A DNA stretch of 64,000 nucleotides from Candidatus Koribacter versatilis Ellin345 (GCF_000014005.1 NC_008009.1:4774001-4838000); one strand, 5' to 3'. Counted from the first letter of the stretch, positions 7,910 through 19,100 are shown. Notes: generated from the sequence alone by a model not told the origin. Program-made: numbers and translations.

Positions 7910-10900
7910 ATGACCGCACAAAACCAATACATCGAGTTGCATGCGAACAGCGCGTTCAGTTTCCTGCGTGGGGCTTCACTGCCTGAGACGCTGATTTTTC
8001 GCGCGCAGCAACTCGAATATCCGGCGATGGCGCTGATGGATGGAAACGGCGTTTATGGCTCGGCGCGGTTTCATCTCGCTGCGAAGCCGAATGGCGTACG
8101 TGCGCACGTGGGCAGCGAGATTGCCGTGCGCGATCTCGGTGAGCGCATGGCGCCGGCGGCGTGGTTGCCGCATCAATGGCCGGCGGAACCGGTGCGTCTA
8201 CCGCTGTTATGCGAGTCGCGCGAGGGATACCAGAACCTGTGCCGCATGGTGACGCGGCTGAAGATGCGCGAGCCGTCGAAGGCGGAAGGCGCGGCGGTGA
8301 TGGCCGATGTGGAAGAGTTCGCGCGCGGTCTGGTGTGTTTGACCGGCGGCGACGAGGGTCCACTGGCGTCGGCGCTGGCGCGTGGTGGCGAGCCCGAAGG
8401 ACACAAAACTGTAGAGCACCTGGTGCGCATGTTTGGGCGCGAGAATGTTTTCGTCGAATTGCAGCGGCATGGATTGCGTGAGCAGGAGTGGCGCAACCAG
8501 GCGGCGGTGCGGATTGCGCGCTCGCTGCAGCTGCCGATTCTCGCCACCAACGGCGTGCGTTATGCCGATGAGCCGGAGCGCGAGATTGCCGATCTGTTTA
8601 CGGCGATCCGCCATCACGTGGCACTGAAGGATGCGGGGCGTCTGCTGGCGCAAAATTCGTGCCGGTATCTGCGTCCGACGGCGGAGATGGCGCGGTTGTT
8701 TCGCGACCTGCCGGAGGCGGTTGCGAATACGTGGGAGTTGTCGCAGCGGCTGACGTTCGAGCTCGACGATCTTGGTTACCAGTTCCCGATTTATCCCACG
8801 CCGGATGGCGAATCGATGGACTCGTTCCTGGAGAAACGCGTACAGGAAGGCGTGATCAAGCGCTATGGAGCGAAGAACGAGCCCGATCTCTACGCTCGTG
8901 CACAGAAGCAAGTTGCGCGCGAATTGGCGCTGATCAAGAAGCTCGGTCTCGCCGGATATTTTCTGATCGTATGGGACATCATTCGCTTCTGCCAGCAGAA
9001 CGACATTCTCGTGCAAGGGCGCGGCAGCGCCGCGAATTCCGCGGTTTGTTACGCGTTGGAGATCACGGCGGTTGACCCGGTTGGCATGGAGTTGCTGTTT
9101 GAGCGCTTTTTGAGCGAAGCGCGCGGCGAGTGGCCGGATATTGACCTCGATTTGCCATCGGGCGACAAGCGCGAGCAGGCGATCCAGTACGTGTACACGC
9201 GTTACGGGCATCTAGGCGCGGCGATGACTGCAAATGTCATTACCTATCGTGGAAAATCCGCGGCGCGAGAGGTTGGCAAGGCGCTTGGTTTCGACGTCGA
9301 GACGTTGAACAAGCTGACAAAGCTGGTGAGCACGTGGGAGTGGCGCGGGCCGAATGACACGCTGGAAAACCAATTCGAATCGGCGGGATTTGAAGCGAAA
9401 CATCCGCATATCGCGAAATATCTCGACCTTTGCAGCCGTATCCAGGATTTGCCGCGGCATCTCGGGCAACACTCCGGCGGGATGGTGATCTGCCAAGGGC
9501 AGCTCGACAGCGTGGTGCCGATCGAGCCGGCGTCGATGCCGGGCCGGTCGGTCGTTCAATGGGATAAAGACGATTGCGCCGACATGCACATCATCAAAGT
9601 GGACCTACTTGGACTGGGGATGATGGCGGTAATCAAGGATTGCGTGGACTTGGTACCGCGGCACTACGGTGTTCCCGTGGATTTGGCGCAACTACCCCAG
9701 AACGATGGGGATGTTTATCGCACGCTGCAGAAGGCGGACACAGTCGGCATGTTCCAGGTGGAAAGCCGTGCGCAGATGGCGTCGCTACCGCGGAATTATC
9801 CAACGCGGTTTTACGACATCGTGGTGCAGGTTGCGATCATCCGACCGGGGCCGATCGTGGGGAACATGGCAAACCCGTATATGCGTCGCCGACAGAAGAA
9901 GGAAGAGGTGACGTACTACCATCCGTTGCTGGAGCCGGTGTTGAAGCGGACGCTGGGCGTGCCGTTATTCCAGGAGCAGTTGCTCCGGATGGCGATGATC
10001 GTCGCAAACTTCTCCGGCACCGAAGCGGAGGAATTGCGACGCGCGCTGGGAATGCGGCGCTCCACGCAGCGTATGCGCGAGCTCGGCGTGAAATTGCGCG
10101 CGGGAATGACGGAGAACGGGTTTGATCCGAAGACGCAGGAAGAGATCATCCAGAGCATTTCGTCGTTCGCGCTGTACGGGTTTCCGGAGTCGCACGCCGC
10201 AAGTTTCGCGCTGATTGCGTATGCGTCGGCGTATTTCAAGGTGCATTACCTCGCGGCGTTCACGGCGGCGATCCTGAATAACCAGCCGATGGGCTTTTAT
10301 TCGCCGGCGGTATTGGTGAAGGACGCGCAACGGCATGGATTGCGCGTTTTACCGGTGGATGTACAACGTTCGGTGTGGGACTGCACGGTAGAACACGCCG
10401 GTGACGAGCGTAAATTGCGGTTGGGATTGCGGTATGTGCGCGGATTACGGCAGGAAACCGCAGAAATACTGGTGAAATCGCGGGAAAACCACGGTCCGTT
10501 CGCGTCGTCGGAGGACTTGGGCCGGCGGGTGCCGCTGCTGAACCGCAAAGAACTGGTGGCGCTGGCGCAAATCGGAGCGCTGAACTGGGTGGGCGGTACG
10601 GCGCACCGTCGCGACGCCTTGTGGCAGGTGGAGCGGGTGAGCCGACGCCCCGGACCGCTCCTGCAATCCGCGGAGGAAGAAGAGGACGTTTCACCGCTGG
10701 CGCAGATGAATTGGGAGGAGCGGTTAGTCGCTGATTTCAACGGCACCGGCCTGACCGTCGGCAAGCATCCGATGACCTATCATCGCGAGCGGCTAGCAAA
10801 GATGAGGGTGCTTTCGGCGGAACAGTTACAGGTTGCGGAAGACGGACGGCAGGTTCGAATCGCCGGCTGCGTGATCGCAAGGCAGCGCCCGGGGACGGCG

Positions 10901-11122
10901 AAAGGTTTTGTTTTCCTGAGCATCGAGGACGAGACGGGGATTGCGAACGCGATCATTAGTCCGCAACTATATGAGCAGAACCGGGTGGTGGTTTTTACCG
11001 AGCGGTTCCTGGTCGTGGAAGGCAAGCTTCAAAACCAAGACGGCGTGATTCACGTCAGGGCGCAGCGAGTGCAGTCGTTGCATTTGAACCAGGTTGCAGC
11101 ACCTTCGCACGATTTTCATTGA
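7910..11122 (+). CDS. dnaE2: DnaE2 (ImuC), error-prone DNA polymerase III alpha subunit
   Basis: DnaE2 is the catalytic polymerase of the ImuA-ImuB-DnaE2 mutasome, extending past DNA lesions at the cost of mutations. The 1070-residue protein has a PHP domain opening with ELHANSAFSFLRGAS, in which the second metal histidine of the canonical HxH is replaced, as is common in DnaE2. The polymerase active site PDIDLDL supplies Asp410 and Asp412. A third aspartate, Asp565, lies in IKVDLLGL. GQHSGGMV, the fingers and a C-terminal OB-fold (about 960-1055) follow, without the long tau-binding tail of replicative DnaE. It is the last gene of the cassette. Confidence 0.96.
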   Translation: MTAQNQYIELHANSAFSFLRGASLPETLIFRAQQLEYPAMALMDGNGVYGSARFHLAAKPNGVRAHVGSEIAVRDLGERMAPAAWLPHQWPAEPVRLPLLCESREGYQNLCRMVTRLKMREPSKAEGAAVMADVEEFARGLVCLTGGDEGPLASALARGGEPEGHKTVEHLVRMFGRENVFVELQRHGLREQEWRNQAAVRIARSLQLPILATNGVRYADEPEREIADLFTAIRHHVALKDAGRLLAQNSCRYLRPTAEMARLFRDLPEAVANTWELSQRLTFELDDLGYQFPIYPTPDGESMDSFLEKRVQEGVIKRYGAKNEPDLYARAQKQVARELALIKKLGLAGYFLIVWDIIRFCQQNDILVQGRGSAANSAVCYALEITAVDPVGMELLFERFLSEARGEWPDIDLDLPSGDKREQAIQYVYTRYGHLGAAMTANVITYRGKSAAREVGKALGFDVETLNKLTKLVSTWEWRGPNDTLENQFESAGFEAKHPHIAKYLDLCSRIQDLPRHLGQHSGGMVICQGQLDSVVPIEPASMPGRSVVQWDKDDCADMHIIKVDLLGLGMMAVIKDCVDLVPRHYGVPVDLAQLPQNDGDVYRTLQKADTVGMFQVESRAQMASLPRNYPTRFYDIVVQVAIIRPGPIVGNMANPYMRRRQKKEEVTYYHPLLEPVLKRTLGVPLFQEQLLRMAMIVANFSGTEAEELRRALGMRRSTQRMRELGVKLRAGMTENGFDPKTQEEIIQSISSFALYGFPESHAASFALIAYASAYFKVHYLAAFTAAILNNQPMGFYSPAVLVKDAQRHGLRVLPVDVQRSVWDCTVEHAGDERKLRLGLRYVRGLRQETAEILVKSRENHGPFASSEDLGRRVPLLNRKELVALAQIGALNWVGGTAHRRDALWQVERVSRRPGPLLQSAEEEEDVSPLAQMNWEERLVADFNGTGLTVGKHPMTYHRERLAKMRVLSAEQLQVAEDGRQVRIAGCVIARQRPGTAKGFVFLSIEDETGIANAIISPQLYEQNRVVVFTERFLVVEGKLQNQDGVIHVRAQRVQSLHLNQVAAPSHDFH

Positions 11123-11132
11123 GAATCAATGA
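11116..11132 (+). other. Short perfect hairpin spanning the dnaE2 stop codon
   Basis: TCATTGA-GAA-TCAATGA forms a 7-bp stem across the TGA stop. There is no downstream T-run, so it is at best a weak or Rho-assisted end of the imu mRNA. Confidence 0.35.
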
Positions 11133-11232
11133 CTTGGCGAGAAGCGTCAACTAGAGCAATGTTGTCCTGTTTGGGACGTGGCGCCTTCCATTCTTTGCTG
11201 AGTTTTGGAGAACCTCGGCTAAAATAGCGTCC

Positions 11233-11814
11233 TTGCCCCAAGAACAGCCCATTACGATCCTGCTACATGATGTGGCAGCAGGAGATAAGCGCGCCCTTGA
11301 TTCCCTGGTGCCGCTCCTCTATCCCGAGTTGAAAAGATTGGCGCGTTCCTACATGCGAGGCGAGCAAACCGGCCACACTTTGCAACCCACCGCACTGGTC
11401 CACGAAGCGTATGCGCGGATGATCAAGCAAGACCATCCGGATTATCGAAGCCGCGCACACTTTATGGGGGTGGCGGCGCAGATCATGCGGCAGATCTTGA
11501 TTGATCACGCGCGCACGCGCAAGGCCGAGAAACGCGGCGGTGGCGTTGTGGATTTGTCGCTGGAAGAAGCCGATGCGGTATCGATTGCGCGTCCTGTATC
11601 GATCATTGCGGTGGATGATGCGCTGGCGGAACTTGCAAAGAAAGATGCCATCAAAGCGCAATTGATCGAGATGCGGTTCTTTGGCGGAATGACGGCGGAA
11701 GAATCGGCCGAAGTCTTGAACTTGCCGGTGCACGAGGTGCGGCGGCACCTGCGAGTAGGTCAGGCATGGCTGCAACGCGAATTACAACTCGGCGAAGTCG
11801 AAAAGAATTCCTGA
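11233..11814 (+). CDS. RNA polymerase sigma factor, acidobacterial-type ECF subfamily
   Basis: A 193-residue ECF sigma factor of the group defined by the Sigma70_ECF model. Region 2 spans about residues 14-95, with LYPELKRLARSYMRGE and the family signature HTLQPTALVHEAYARM. Region 4 runs from about 135, ending in a helix-turn-helix (MTAEESAEVLNLPVHEVRRHLRVGQAWL). The start is a TTG. A TAAAAT hexamer at 11220-11225 would place the transcript start at the TTG itself, so a leaderless mRNA is likely. The Ser/Thr kinase gene follows after 69 bp. Such sigma/kinase pairs are frequent in Acidobacteria and suggest phospho-control in place of an anti-sigma factor, but this is inference. Confidence 0.92.
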   Translation: MPQEQPITILLHDVAAGDKRALDSLVPLLYPELKRLARSYMRGEQTGHTLQPTALVHEAYARMIKQDHPDYRSRAHFMGVAAQIMRQILIDHARTRKAEKRGGGVVDLSLEEADAVSIARPVSIIAVDDALAELAKKDAIKAQLIEMRFFGGMTAEESAEVLNLPVHEVRRHLRVGQAWLQRELQLGEVEKNS

Positions 11815-11883
11815 GAAGGCGTCCAAAAATCCGGTCCTATTTCGCCTTATAGGTTATGGGGTGTATCCGACCCGGAGGAGATC

Positions 11884-14799
11884 GTGCCCGGCAACAACTG
11901 GGATCGCGTACAAGAGGTATTTCTGGAGGCGGCAGACCTGCCGCTGTACGATCGCGTGCGATTTCTGGACGAAACGTGCGCCGACGATCCGGATTTGCGT
12001 ACCGAAGTCGAGTCGCTGCTATGGGCGGATACCGCGGGTGCCGGCGGAATCAGCGAGGCCATCGAATCCGAAGTCAATTCCCTCCTGCATGATGATGTCT
12101 CGCTGATAGGCACTCGGCTTGGCCGCTATCGCCTGGTGAAAGAGATTGGTCGCGGCGGCATGGGATCGGTCTTTCTCGCCGAGCGCGACGATGAGCACTT
12201 CCATCAGACCGTCGCCATTAAGATCGTAAAACGCGGCATGGATAGCGCCGAAGTTCTGGCGCGCTTCCGGCATGAACGTCAGATCCTCGCAGGCCTCGAA
12301 CATCCTTACATCGCACGATTAATCGACGGCGGTACGACCGACGATGGACGTCCATTCTTCGTCATGGAGCGCGTCGAGGGCCGACCGATTGACGTGTACT
12401 GTCGCGAGCAAAATCTTAGCGTCGAGGCGCGCTTGCGACTGTTTGTCCGGGTATGCGAGGCCATCTCGTACGCGCACCGCGCACTGGTGGTGCATCGCGA
12501 TCTGAAGCCGAGCAATATCCTCGTAACCAGCGAAGGAATCCCGAAGCTCCTCGACTTCGGAGTCGCGAAGCTCCTCGGTCCAAGCCTGGATCCTGGGCTG
12601 ACCTCGACCTGGTCGGCGATGGGGCCGCTTACGCCGGAATACGCGAGTCCGGAACAGATCCAGGGACTGCCGATTACAACTGCAGCCGACACCTATGCGT
12701 TGGGCGCGATCCTCTTCGAACTGCTGACGGGGAGGAGAGCACAGAAGATTGCGGGGCACAGTCCGGCGGAAATCGAGCGGGTAGTTTGCCACGTCGAGAT
12801 TCCTGCGCCAAGTGCGGTCGAAAAAACTTCTGGTCTGTCGCTGAAAATTGACAGCGATCTCGACAACATCGTGTTGATGGCACTTCGCAAGGAACCGGAG
12901 CGGCGCTATCGTTCGGTGAACCAATTTGCCGAAGATATTGCGAAGTATCTCGCGGGCCGCCCGGTGCTAGCGCAGCAGGATTCATTCGTCTATCGCAGCC
13001 GGAAGTTCTTGCGGCGGCATGCTCTATTGGTTGCAGCAGCCGCGCTGGTGACGGCGAGTTTGGTCGGCGGAACAGCACTGGCACTGATGCAGGCCAAACG
13101 CGCAGAAACAGCCCGGGGATTGGCGGAAATGCAGCGCCAGTCAGCTGAACGCGAGCGTGCGCGCGCCGAAGCACAAACTCAGATCGCGGAGCAGGAACGC
13201 GTGAAAGCGGAGGCCGAGGCGCTCGTTGCGAAGACGGAGCAAGGAATCTCGCAGCGCCGGTTGGCGCAGATGTTAGAGCTCTCCGATCACACTTTGTTCG
13301 ACGTGCACTCCGCAATCGAGAAGCTTCCGGGCGCCACCGAGGCGCGTCGGAAGATCGTCGCCACCACGCTGAGCTTTCTCGAAGATTTGTCGAAAGATGC
13401 AGCGCATGATGATCGCCTGCGATTCATGTTGAGCGTGTCGTACCTGCGCGTGGCGGATGTGCTGGGGCATCCGCTGAAACCGAACCTTGGCGACAGTAAG
13501 GGAGCAGACGAGAACTATCGCAAGTCGGTGGCGATGATCGAGCCATTGGTCAAACAATATCCGGACAATGGTGAATATCTGCGGCAGATGATTCACGCCG
13601 AGGTGCAATGGGCGATCCTGCTCTCACGGACTGGAGAACAGGCACGCGCGATTGCAGTGCTGAAGTCGCTTATGCCGATGGCGCCGCGGTTGCCGAAACT
13701 CTGTCCGAAAGATCCTGATTGCTGGATGGTGGAGAGTGAGGTTTATTCAGAACTCCTGGAGACCAATGAGACGATTGATTCCGGCTCGGCGATTGGTTAC
13801 TCGGAGTTGCAGGTCGGGTCTCTCGAGAAAGCTCACAAACAATTTCCGGACAATTCCGAGGTCCTGCTGGAACTGGCTTCCGCCTACAGCCAGAACGCAA
13901 AACTGCACAATGTCCGCGGGGAATTGCGGGAATCAGTTGATGGCTTCCGACGCGCGATGTCGTTGCGCGAGGAAGAGGTGCGGCGGAATCCGTCGGATGT
14001 ACTGCTGCAGCGCAGCCTGATGATCACCTACGGAAACCTTGCGGGCACGCTGGGAAATCCGATCTACCTGAATCTTGGAGACTCCGAAGGCGCGCGCTTG
14101 TATTACGGAAAAGCGCTGGCGATTGCGCGTCAACTGGCGGCGGCCGATGCGAACAATCAACTCGCGCAGTATGACCTCGCGAATGCTTTGCTGTTTTCGT
14201 CGTGCCTCGATCTCCCGAAAGAACTTTGGCCCGAAGCATTAGCTCATCTCACCGAAGCCGAGACGATCATGACGCGACTTGTTGCTGCAGACCCGAAAGC
14301 GGTGAAAAATCTGCGGTGGCTCAGCACGGTGCAGGAATTCCGGGGCCGACGTTTGATGTTGATGGGGCAAAATGACGAGGCGATTGCCACCCTTCAGACG
14401 TCGATGGAGAACGGGGAAAAGGGCCTCACCCGTGCAGCAAGTGACCTCAGCATGATGACGCAAGTGGTTGCCAGCGAGGAGGGACTCTCGGAGGCCCTGG
14501 CGCGAAAGGGCGATGCTGATGGCGCACTCAGTCACGCGAGAGCTGCGGTGGCAAAAGTCGAAAAGGCAACCGCTCCAGATTCGGACAAGGACAGGTTGCT
14601 GCGGCTAGCGGCAATTGCCTATCAGAACCTCGCGGTCGTGCAGTCGTTGCTCGGCGACTGGAACGGTGCTCGGGCTTCTGCCGAACTTTCCATCACGCAA
14701 TGGCAGAGAATGGTCGCGATGGGCAGCCACCGAGTGGAATCCGCTAAAATGCGGGCCTCGGAAGAGCTTGTGCAGCAATCACTTGCGCACCTTAAATAA
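11884..14799 (+). CDS. Membrane Ser/Thr protein kinase with TPR-like sensor region
   Basis: A 971-residue Hanks-type kinase. The Gly-rich loop GRGGMGSV is at 89-96, the ATP lysine is K113 in VAIK, the catalytic loop H204-R-D206-L-K-P-S-N and the metal-binding D224-F-G are intact, so it should be active. A single membrane helix lies at about 380-402 (LLVAAAALVTASLVGGTALAL). An Ala/Glu/Arg-rich coiled coil (about 403-460) follows, then a long helical TPR-like C-terminus, presumably extracytoplasmic. The GTG start is set by a strong GGAGGAG seven bases upstream. It lies 69 bp after the ECF sigma factor gene, which is its likely partner. Confidence 0.93.
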   Translation: MPGNNWDRVQEVFLEAADLPLYDRVRFLDETCADDPDLRTEVESLLWADTAGAGGISEAIESEVNSLLHDDVSLIGTRLGRYRLVKEIGRGGMGSVFLAERDDEHFHQTVAIKIVKRGMDSAEVLARFRHERQILAGLEHPYIARLIDGGTTDDGRPFFVMERVEGRPIDVYCREQNLSVEARLRLFVRVCEAISYAHRALVVHRDLKPSNILVTSEGIPKLLDFGVAKLLGPSLDPGLTSTWSAMGPLTPEYASPEQIQGLPITTAADTYALGAILFELLTGRRAQKIAGHSPAEIERVVCHVEIPAPSAVEKTSGLSLKIDSDLDNIVLMALRKEPERRYRSVNQFAEDIAKYLAGRPVLAQQDSFVYRSRKFLRRHALLVAAAALVTASLVGGTALALMQAKRAETARGLAEMQRQSAERERARAEAQTQIAEQERVKAEAEALVAKTEQGISQRRLAQMLELSDHTLFDVHSAIEKLPGATEARRKIVATTLSFLEDLSKDAAHDDRLRFMLSVSYLRVADVLGHPLKPNLGDSKGADENYRKSVAMIEPLVKQYPDNGEYLRQMIHAEVQWAILLSRTGEQARAIAVLKSLMPMAPRLPKLCPKDPDCWMVESEVYSELLETNETIDSGSAIGYSELQVGSLEKAHKQFPDNSEVLLELASAYSQNAKLHNVRGELRESVDGFRRAMSLREEEVRRNPSDVLLQRSLMITYGNLAGTLGNPIYLNLGDSEGARLYYGKALAIARQLAAADANNQLAQYDLANALLFSSCLDLPKELWPEALAHLTEAETIMTRLVAADPKAVKNLRWLSTVQEFRGRRLMLMGQNDEAIATLQTSMENGEKGLTRAASDLSMMTQVVASEEGLSEALARKGDADGALSHARAAVAKVEKATAPDSDKDRLLRLAAIAYQNLAVVQSLLGDWNGARASAELSITQWQRMVAMGSHRVESAKMRASEELVQQSLAHLK

Positions 14800-14946
14800 A
14801 ATTTTTCGTTCGGCCGCAAAATTCTCCTGCAATTTCCGCCTTATTCAGTAAGGGCACTTAGGGGATTCCCTCCGGAGGGGATAAAACATGCGGACCGTGT
14901 GGGTGTGGTTTCGTAGAATCCTCGTGCTGAAGTTCGTAGGAGCAGC

Positions 14947-15291
14947 ATGAACGACAAGCGGCAATGCGAGCGGTACAGCTGTAACGGTAGTGGCGACCTC
15001 ATAACTCAGAACAACGGACGGGTTTGGGGCCACCTAGGCGATATCTCGACCCGAGGTTTCTATCTCTCCACATTTGGACCGTGGCCAGTGAACACGGATG
15101 TGCGCTTCAAGATCGAAGTCGAAGGCACGCAGATCTGCGGGACTGGCATCGTGGCGACAAGCCATCCTGGCGTGGGCATGGCAGTCGTATTCAAGGATAT
15201 GACGGATGATGCGCAGCACGCGCTCTCCATGGTCGTCCACGAACTGCAAGGTTCGAGCGAACGCCCCGTCGGCATGGGACTGCGCGTGTAG
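14947..15291 (+). CDS. PilZ domain protein
   Basis: A 114-residue single-domain PilZ protein, a predicted cyclic-di-GMP receptor in the cytoplasm. The two ligand motifs are present: R5-x3-R9 (RQCER) and D32-x-S34-x-x-G37 (DISTRG). A beta-barrel-type sequence with GVGMAVVFKDM near the end follows. Binding of c-di-GMP normally couples such proteins to motility, exopolysaccharide or other outputs, but nothing local identifies the partner. The HD-GYP phosphodiesterase at 30144-31241 shows that c-di-GMP signalling exists in this organism. Confidence 0.88.
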   Translation: MNDKRQCERYSCNGSGDLITQNNGRVWGHLGDISTRGFYLSTFGPWPVNTDVRFKIEVEGTQICGTGIVATSHPGVGMAVVFKDMTDDAQHALSMVVHELQGSSERPVGMGLRV

Positions 15292-15328
15292 AAGACCGAT
15301 GTTGCGCGGGTGATACACTCCCCGCATC

Positions 15329-16111
15329 TTGAGCAGACTCCGAAGCGGAATCTCAAAATCAGCGAGCGTTTGGATGATCGTGGGAGTCACGATCTTGCTT
15401 GCGCTGGGAGTTATGCTTGTTCCCCGCGTCGCCCAACCAGCTTGGTATCACGATTTCGCAGACAAGCGCGGGCTGCTGGGCATTCCTAACTTTGGCGATG
15501 TCGCTTCGAATATTCCGTTCGCGATCCTGGGCGTGCTCGGTCTTGTATTTCTTCTTCAGCATCGCGAGCGTTTTGTGGACCGGCGCGAGCAGTGGCCGTA
15601 CTTGGCAGTCTTTGTCGGCCTGGTGCTGACCTGCGTTGGATCCTCCTACTACCATCTTGCTCCCGACAATGCGCGACTGCTGTGGGACCGCATCCCGATG
15701 ACGATTGTGTTCATGGGAATGGTGGCAAGTGTGATCGCCGAGCGAATCAGCTTGAAAGCGGGCCTGGTAGCCCTGCCTTTCCTTCTCGCGCTCGGTGTTC
15801 TGAGCGTGCTCCAGTGGTATCGCAGCGAGTTGCTTGGCGCAGGTGATTTGCGCTTCTATGCCAGCGTCCAGATTTATGCCGGCGCGATCCTGCTGGTGGC
15901 GCTGCTGTTGCGTCCGAAATACACACGCAGCTCGGACCTGGCAATCGTGGTGGGATGGTACGTTGTCGCGAAGCTGCTCGAGTCGTTCGACAAGCCGATC
16001 TTTTCGGTCGGACACATCGTCAGCGGGCATACGTTGAAACACTTGGCTGGCGCGGCCGCAGGTTTCTGGATTCTACGCATGCTCCAGAGGCGAGAGCCGA
16101 TCGCGCTGTAA
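15329..16111 (+). CDS. Ceramidase-like integral membrane protein (CREST/alkaline ceramidase family)
   Basis: A 260-residue protein with about seven hydrophobic helices. GSSYYHLAPDNARLLWDRIPMT and GHTLKHLAGAAAGF supply the His/Asp residues expected of the alkaline-ceramidase/PAQR/CREST fold, whose members hydrolyse amide bonds in lipids using zinc. The substrate is unproven, since many bacterial members are uncharacterised. The TTG start at 15329 gives a basic N-terminal extension; an ATG at 15374 would start directly at the first helix. The nearby PAP2-type phosphatase and acyltransferase fusion make a membrane-lipid role plausible. Confidence 0.72.
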   Translation: MSRLRSGISKSASVWMIVGVTILLALGVMLVPRVAQPAWYHDFADKRGLLGIPNFGDVASNIPFAILGVLGLVFLLQHRERFVDRREQWPYLAVFVGLVLTCVGSSYYHLAPDNARLLWDRIPMTIVFMGMVASVIAERISLKAGLVALPFLLALGVLSVLQWYRSELLGAGDLRFYASVQIYAGAILLVALLLRPKYTRSSDLAIVVGWYVVAKLLESFDKPIFSVGHIVSGHTLKHLAGAAAGFWILRMLQRREPIAL

Positions 16112-16199
16112 GCCGGGGCGGTTCTTTGGTTATTGGCGCGTCGCGCCGCTTCGTGACAATATGTCGTGATCCCTAACCACTTTCCGGCCAAGGTCTCTG

Positions 16200-19100
16200 A
16201 TGAGCGAAGGTACCGTCGCAACTCCCTCTGCTCCCGAACAAGTCCCACCACCCGTGAACGAAGCTCCTCGTCCGGTCGCGAAAAACTGGCGCGGAGGATT
16301 CTGGGCACTGATCCTCACGCAGTTCCAAGGTGCGTTCAACGAGAACGGGCTGAAGAACCTGGTTGTCTTCCTCGTTCTCGCCTCGGTGGCAGACAAGGCT
16401 CAACGCGACAAGCTCGTTCTAGTGGTTGGCACGCTGTTCTCGCTGCCGTTCATCCTCTTCTCGATGACTGGCGGCTTCTTTGCCGATCGCTTCAGCAAGC
16501 GAACCGTCACCATCGGCACCAAGCTCTTGGAAATGGGAGTGATGGGCTTGGCCATCGCCGGGCTCGGCATGCAAAACCTGCACGTACAAATGGCAGCGGT
16601 GTTTCTCGCGAGCACTCAAGCCGCGCTGTTTGGACCATCGAAATATGGCCTGCTGCCGGAGTTGCTGCCAGAAGAGAAGCTGTCGTGGGGCAATGGCGTG
16701 CTGGAACTGGGAACGTTTCTGGCGGTGATCGCCGGGGGCGTGATCGGAGCCACGTTCGCGGAAGTCTTTAAAGGGCGCCAGGCATATTCCGGTGCGATCC
16801 TGCTCGGGCTCTCGTTGCTTGGCTTGTTCTTCAGTCTCGGGATCGCGAAGGTAGCGCCGGCAAATCCGACGAAGAAGTTCAAGGCAAATCCCCTCGCGGA
16901 CCTTTGGTCGCAGGGCAAACTCATTCGCGGTGACCGGGTCTTGTGGCTTGCGATCTTCGGCAATACATATTTCTGGTTTCTCGGCGCGCTGCTCACGGCA
17001 AACATTGTGTTCTATGGCGAAGACGTACTGCACGCCAATTCCACGCGCACTGGAATTCTCCAAGCCGCGGTGGCCATTGGCATCGGCGTCGGCAGCTTGA
17101 CCGCGGGATACCTGTCCAGCGGAAAGATCGAGTACGGCCTGATCCCGATGGGCTCGGTCGGCATGACTGTGTTTGGTGTGCTGCTTTCGCGTCCGGGGCT
17201 CAGTTTCAACCACGTGCTCGGGCTGCTCGTGGCGCTGGGATTTTTCGCCGGCTTCTTCGCGGTGCCGGTCAACGCTTTGATCCAGCACCGTCCAGATGAC
17301 AAGGACAAGGGCGGTGTGATTGCCGCCGCAAACCTCTTGTCGTTTGTCGGAATCGGCGCGGCGACCGGCGTTTATTACGTCTTTCAGCACTACGTGCACT
17401 TCAGCCCACCGCAGATCTTCTTCTCAGTTTCGCTGGTGACGGTGGCGGCGACAGTGTATGTGCTCTTCTTGCTACCTGACGCACTGCTCCGCCTGATTCT
17501 CTGGATGCTCACGCACACGCTCTATCGCATCCATCTCGAAGGTCGCGAAAACGTGCCAAGCAAAGGCGGCGCGGTGCTGGCCCCTAACCACGTCTCGATG
17601 GTGGACGCGATTCTGCTATGGGCGGCGATTGACCGGCCGATCCGATTCCTGATGTTCAAGGACAACTACGAACATCCGCTGATTAAGCCGTTCGCGAAGA
17701 TCATGGGAATCATTCCCATCTCGTCATCGCAGCGGCCACGCGAGATGATTCACTCCCTGCGCACCGCGACCCAAGCACTCAAAGATGGCGAAATTATAGG
17801 CATCTTCCCCGAAGGCCAAATGACGCGCATTGGACAGATGCTGCCGTTCAAGCGCGGCATTGAGCGCATTGTGAAAGGCGTAGAGGTACCGATCATTCCG
17901 GTAAACCTCGGCGGAGTTTGGGGCTCGATCTTCAGCTTCGACAAAGGCCGATTCCTCTGGAAATTCCCGCGCAAAATTCCCTATCCCGTAACCGTGACCT
18001 TCGGCAAGCCGATGCCCTCGACTTCGACTGCGCGCGAGGTGCGACAGGCAGTGCAGGAACTCGGCGCCGACGCCTACGGGTTCCGCAAGCGCTACATGCA
18101 CACGCTGCACCGATCTTTTATCAAGACAGCACGGATGCATCCGATGCGCTTTGCGATGGCGGACGGCCGCACGCCGAAATTGCGATTTGGCGGCGCGCTA
18201 ACAAAGGCCATCTTCCTCGCGCGACGCTTGCGCGGAACCTGGAAAGACCAGGAAATGGTAGGCATTCTGTTGCCGCCTTCGGTGCCGGGTGCGCTAGTGA
18301 ATCTTGCTGCGTTAATGATGGGCAAGGTTCCGGTAAACCTGAACTACACGGCATCGAGCGCGGTGCTGCAGTCGTGCGCCGAGCAATGCAAGTTAAAGAC
18401 GGTCGTCACGTCGAAGGCGTTCCTGGAACGCGTACACGTCGAGCCACCGGGAAAGGTGATCCTGCTGGAAGAATTGGCGGAAGCGCCACGAGCATCGGAA
18501 AAACTGACGGCGTTGCTTATCACGTGGCTGCTCCCGAAGCGGCTCATCGAAAAGGCCTGCGGCTGCGGACGCACGCCGACTCTGGACGACACCGCTACCG
18601 TGATCTTCTCCAGCGGCAGTACCGGCGATCCCAAGGGCGTGGTGCTTTCGCACTACAACATCGCGTCGAACGTTGAGCAGATGAACCAGGTGTTCATGCT
18701 CAGCAGCCACGACAAGATCCTTGGGATACTGCCGTTCTTCCACTCGTTCGGATTCACCGGGACCCTGGCTCTGCCTGCGAAGGTCGGGATGGGCGTGGTA
18801 TTCCATCCGAATCCGCTGGAAGCCCGCGCGATTGGTGCACTGGTGAGCCAGTATTCAGTGACGTTCCTACTGGCAACGCCGACGTTTCTCAATGCATATA
18901 TGCGGCGAATCGCCCCGGAAGATTTTGGAAGTTTGCATTACGTAATGACCGGAGCCGAGAAACTGCCGGAACGCGTCTCGGTCGCTTTTGAAGACACATT
19001 CGGTATCAAGCCGCTCGAAGGCTACGGATGCACGGAGTGCTCTCCCACTGTCACGGTGAATACGCGCGACTTTCGCGCCGCGCAATTCCGGCAAGTCGGG

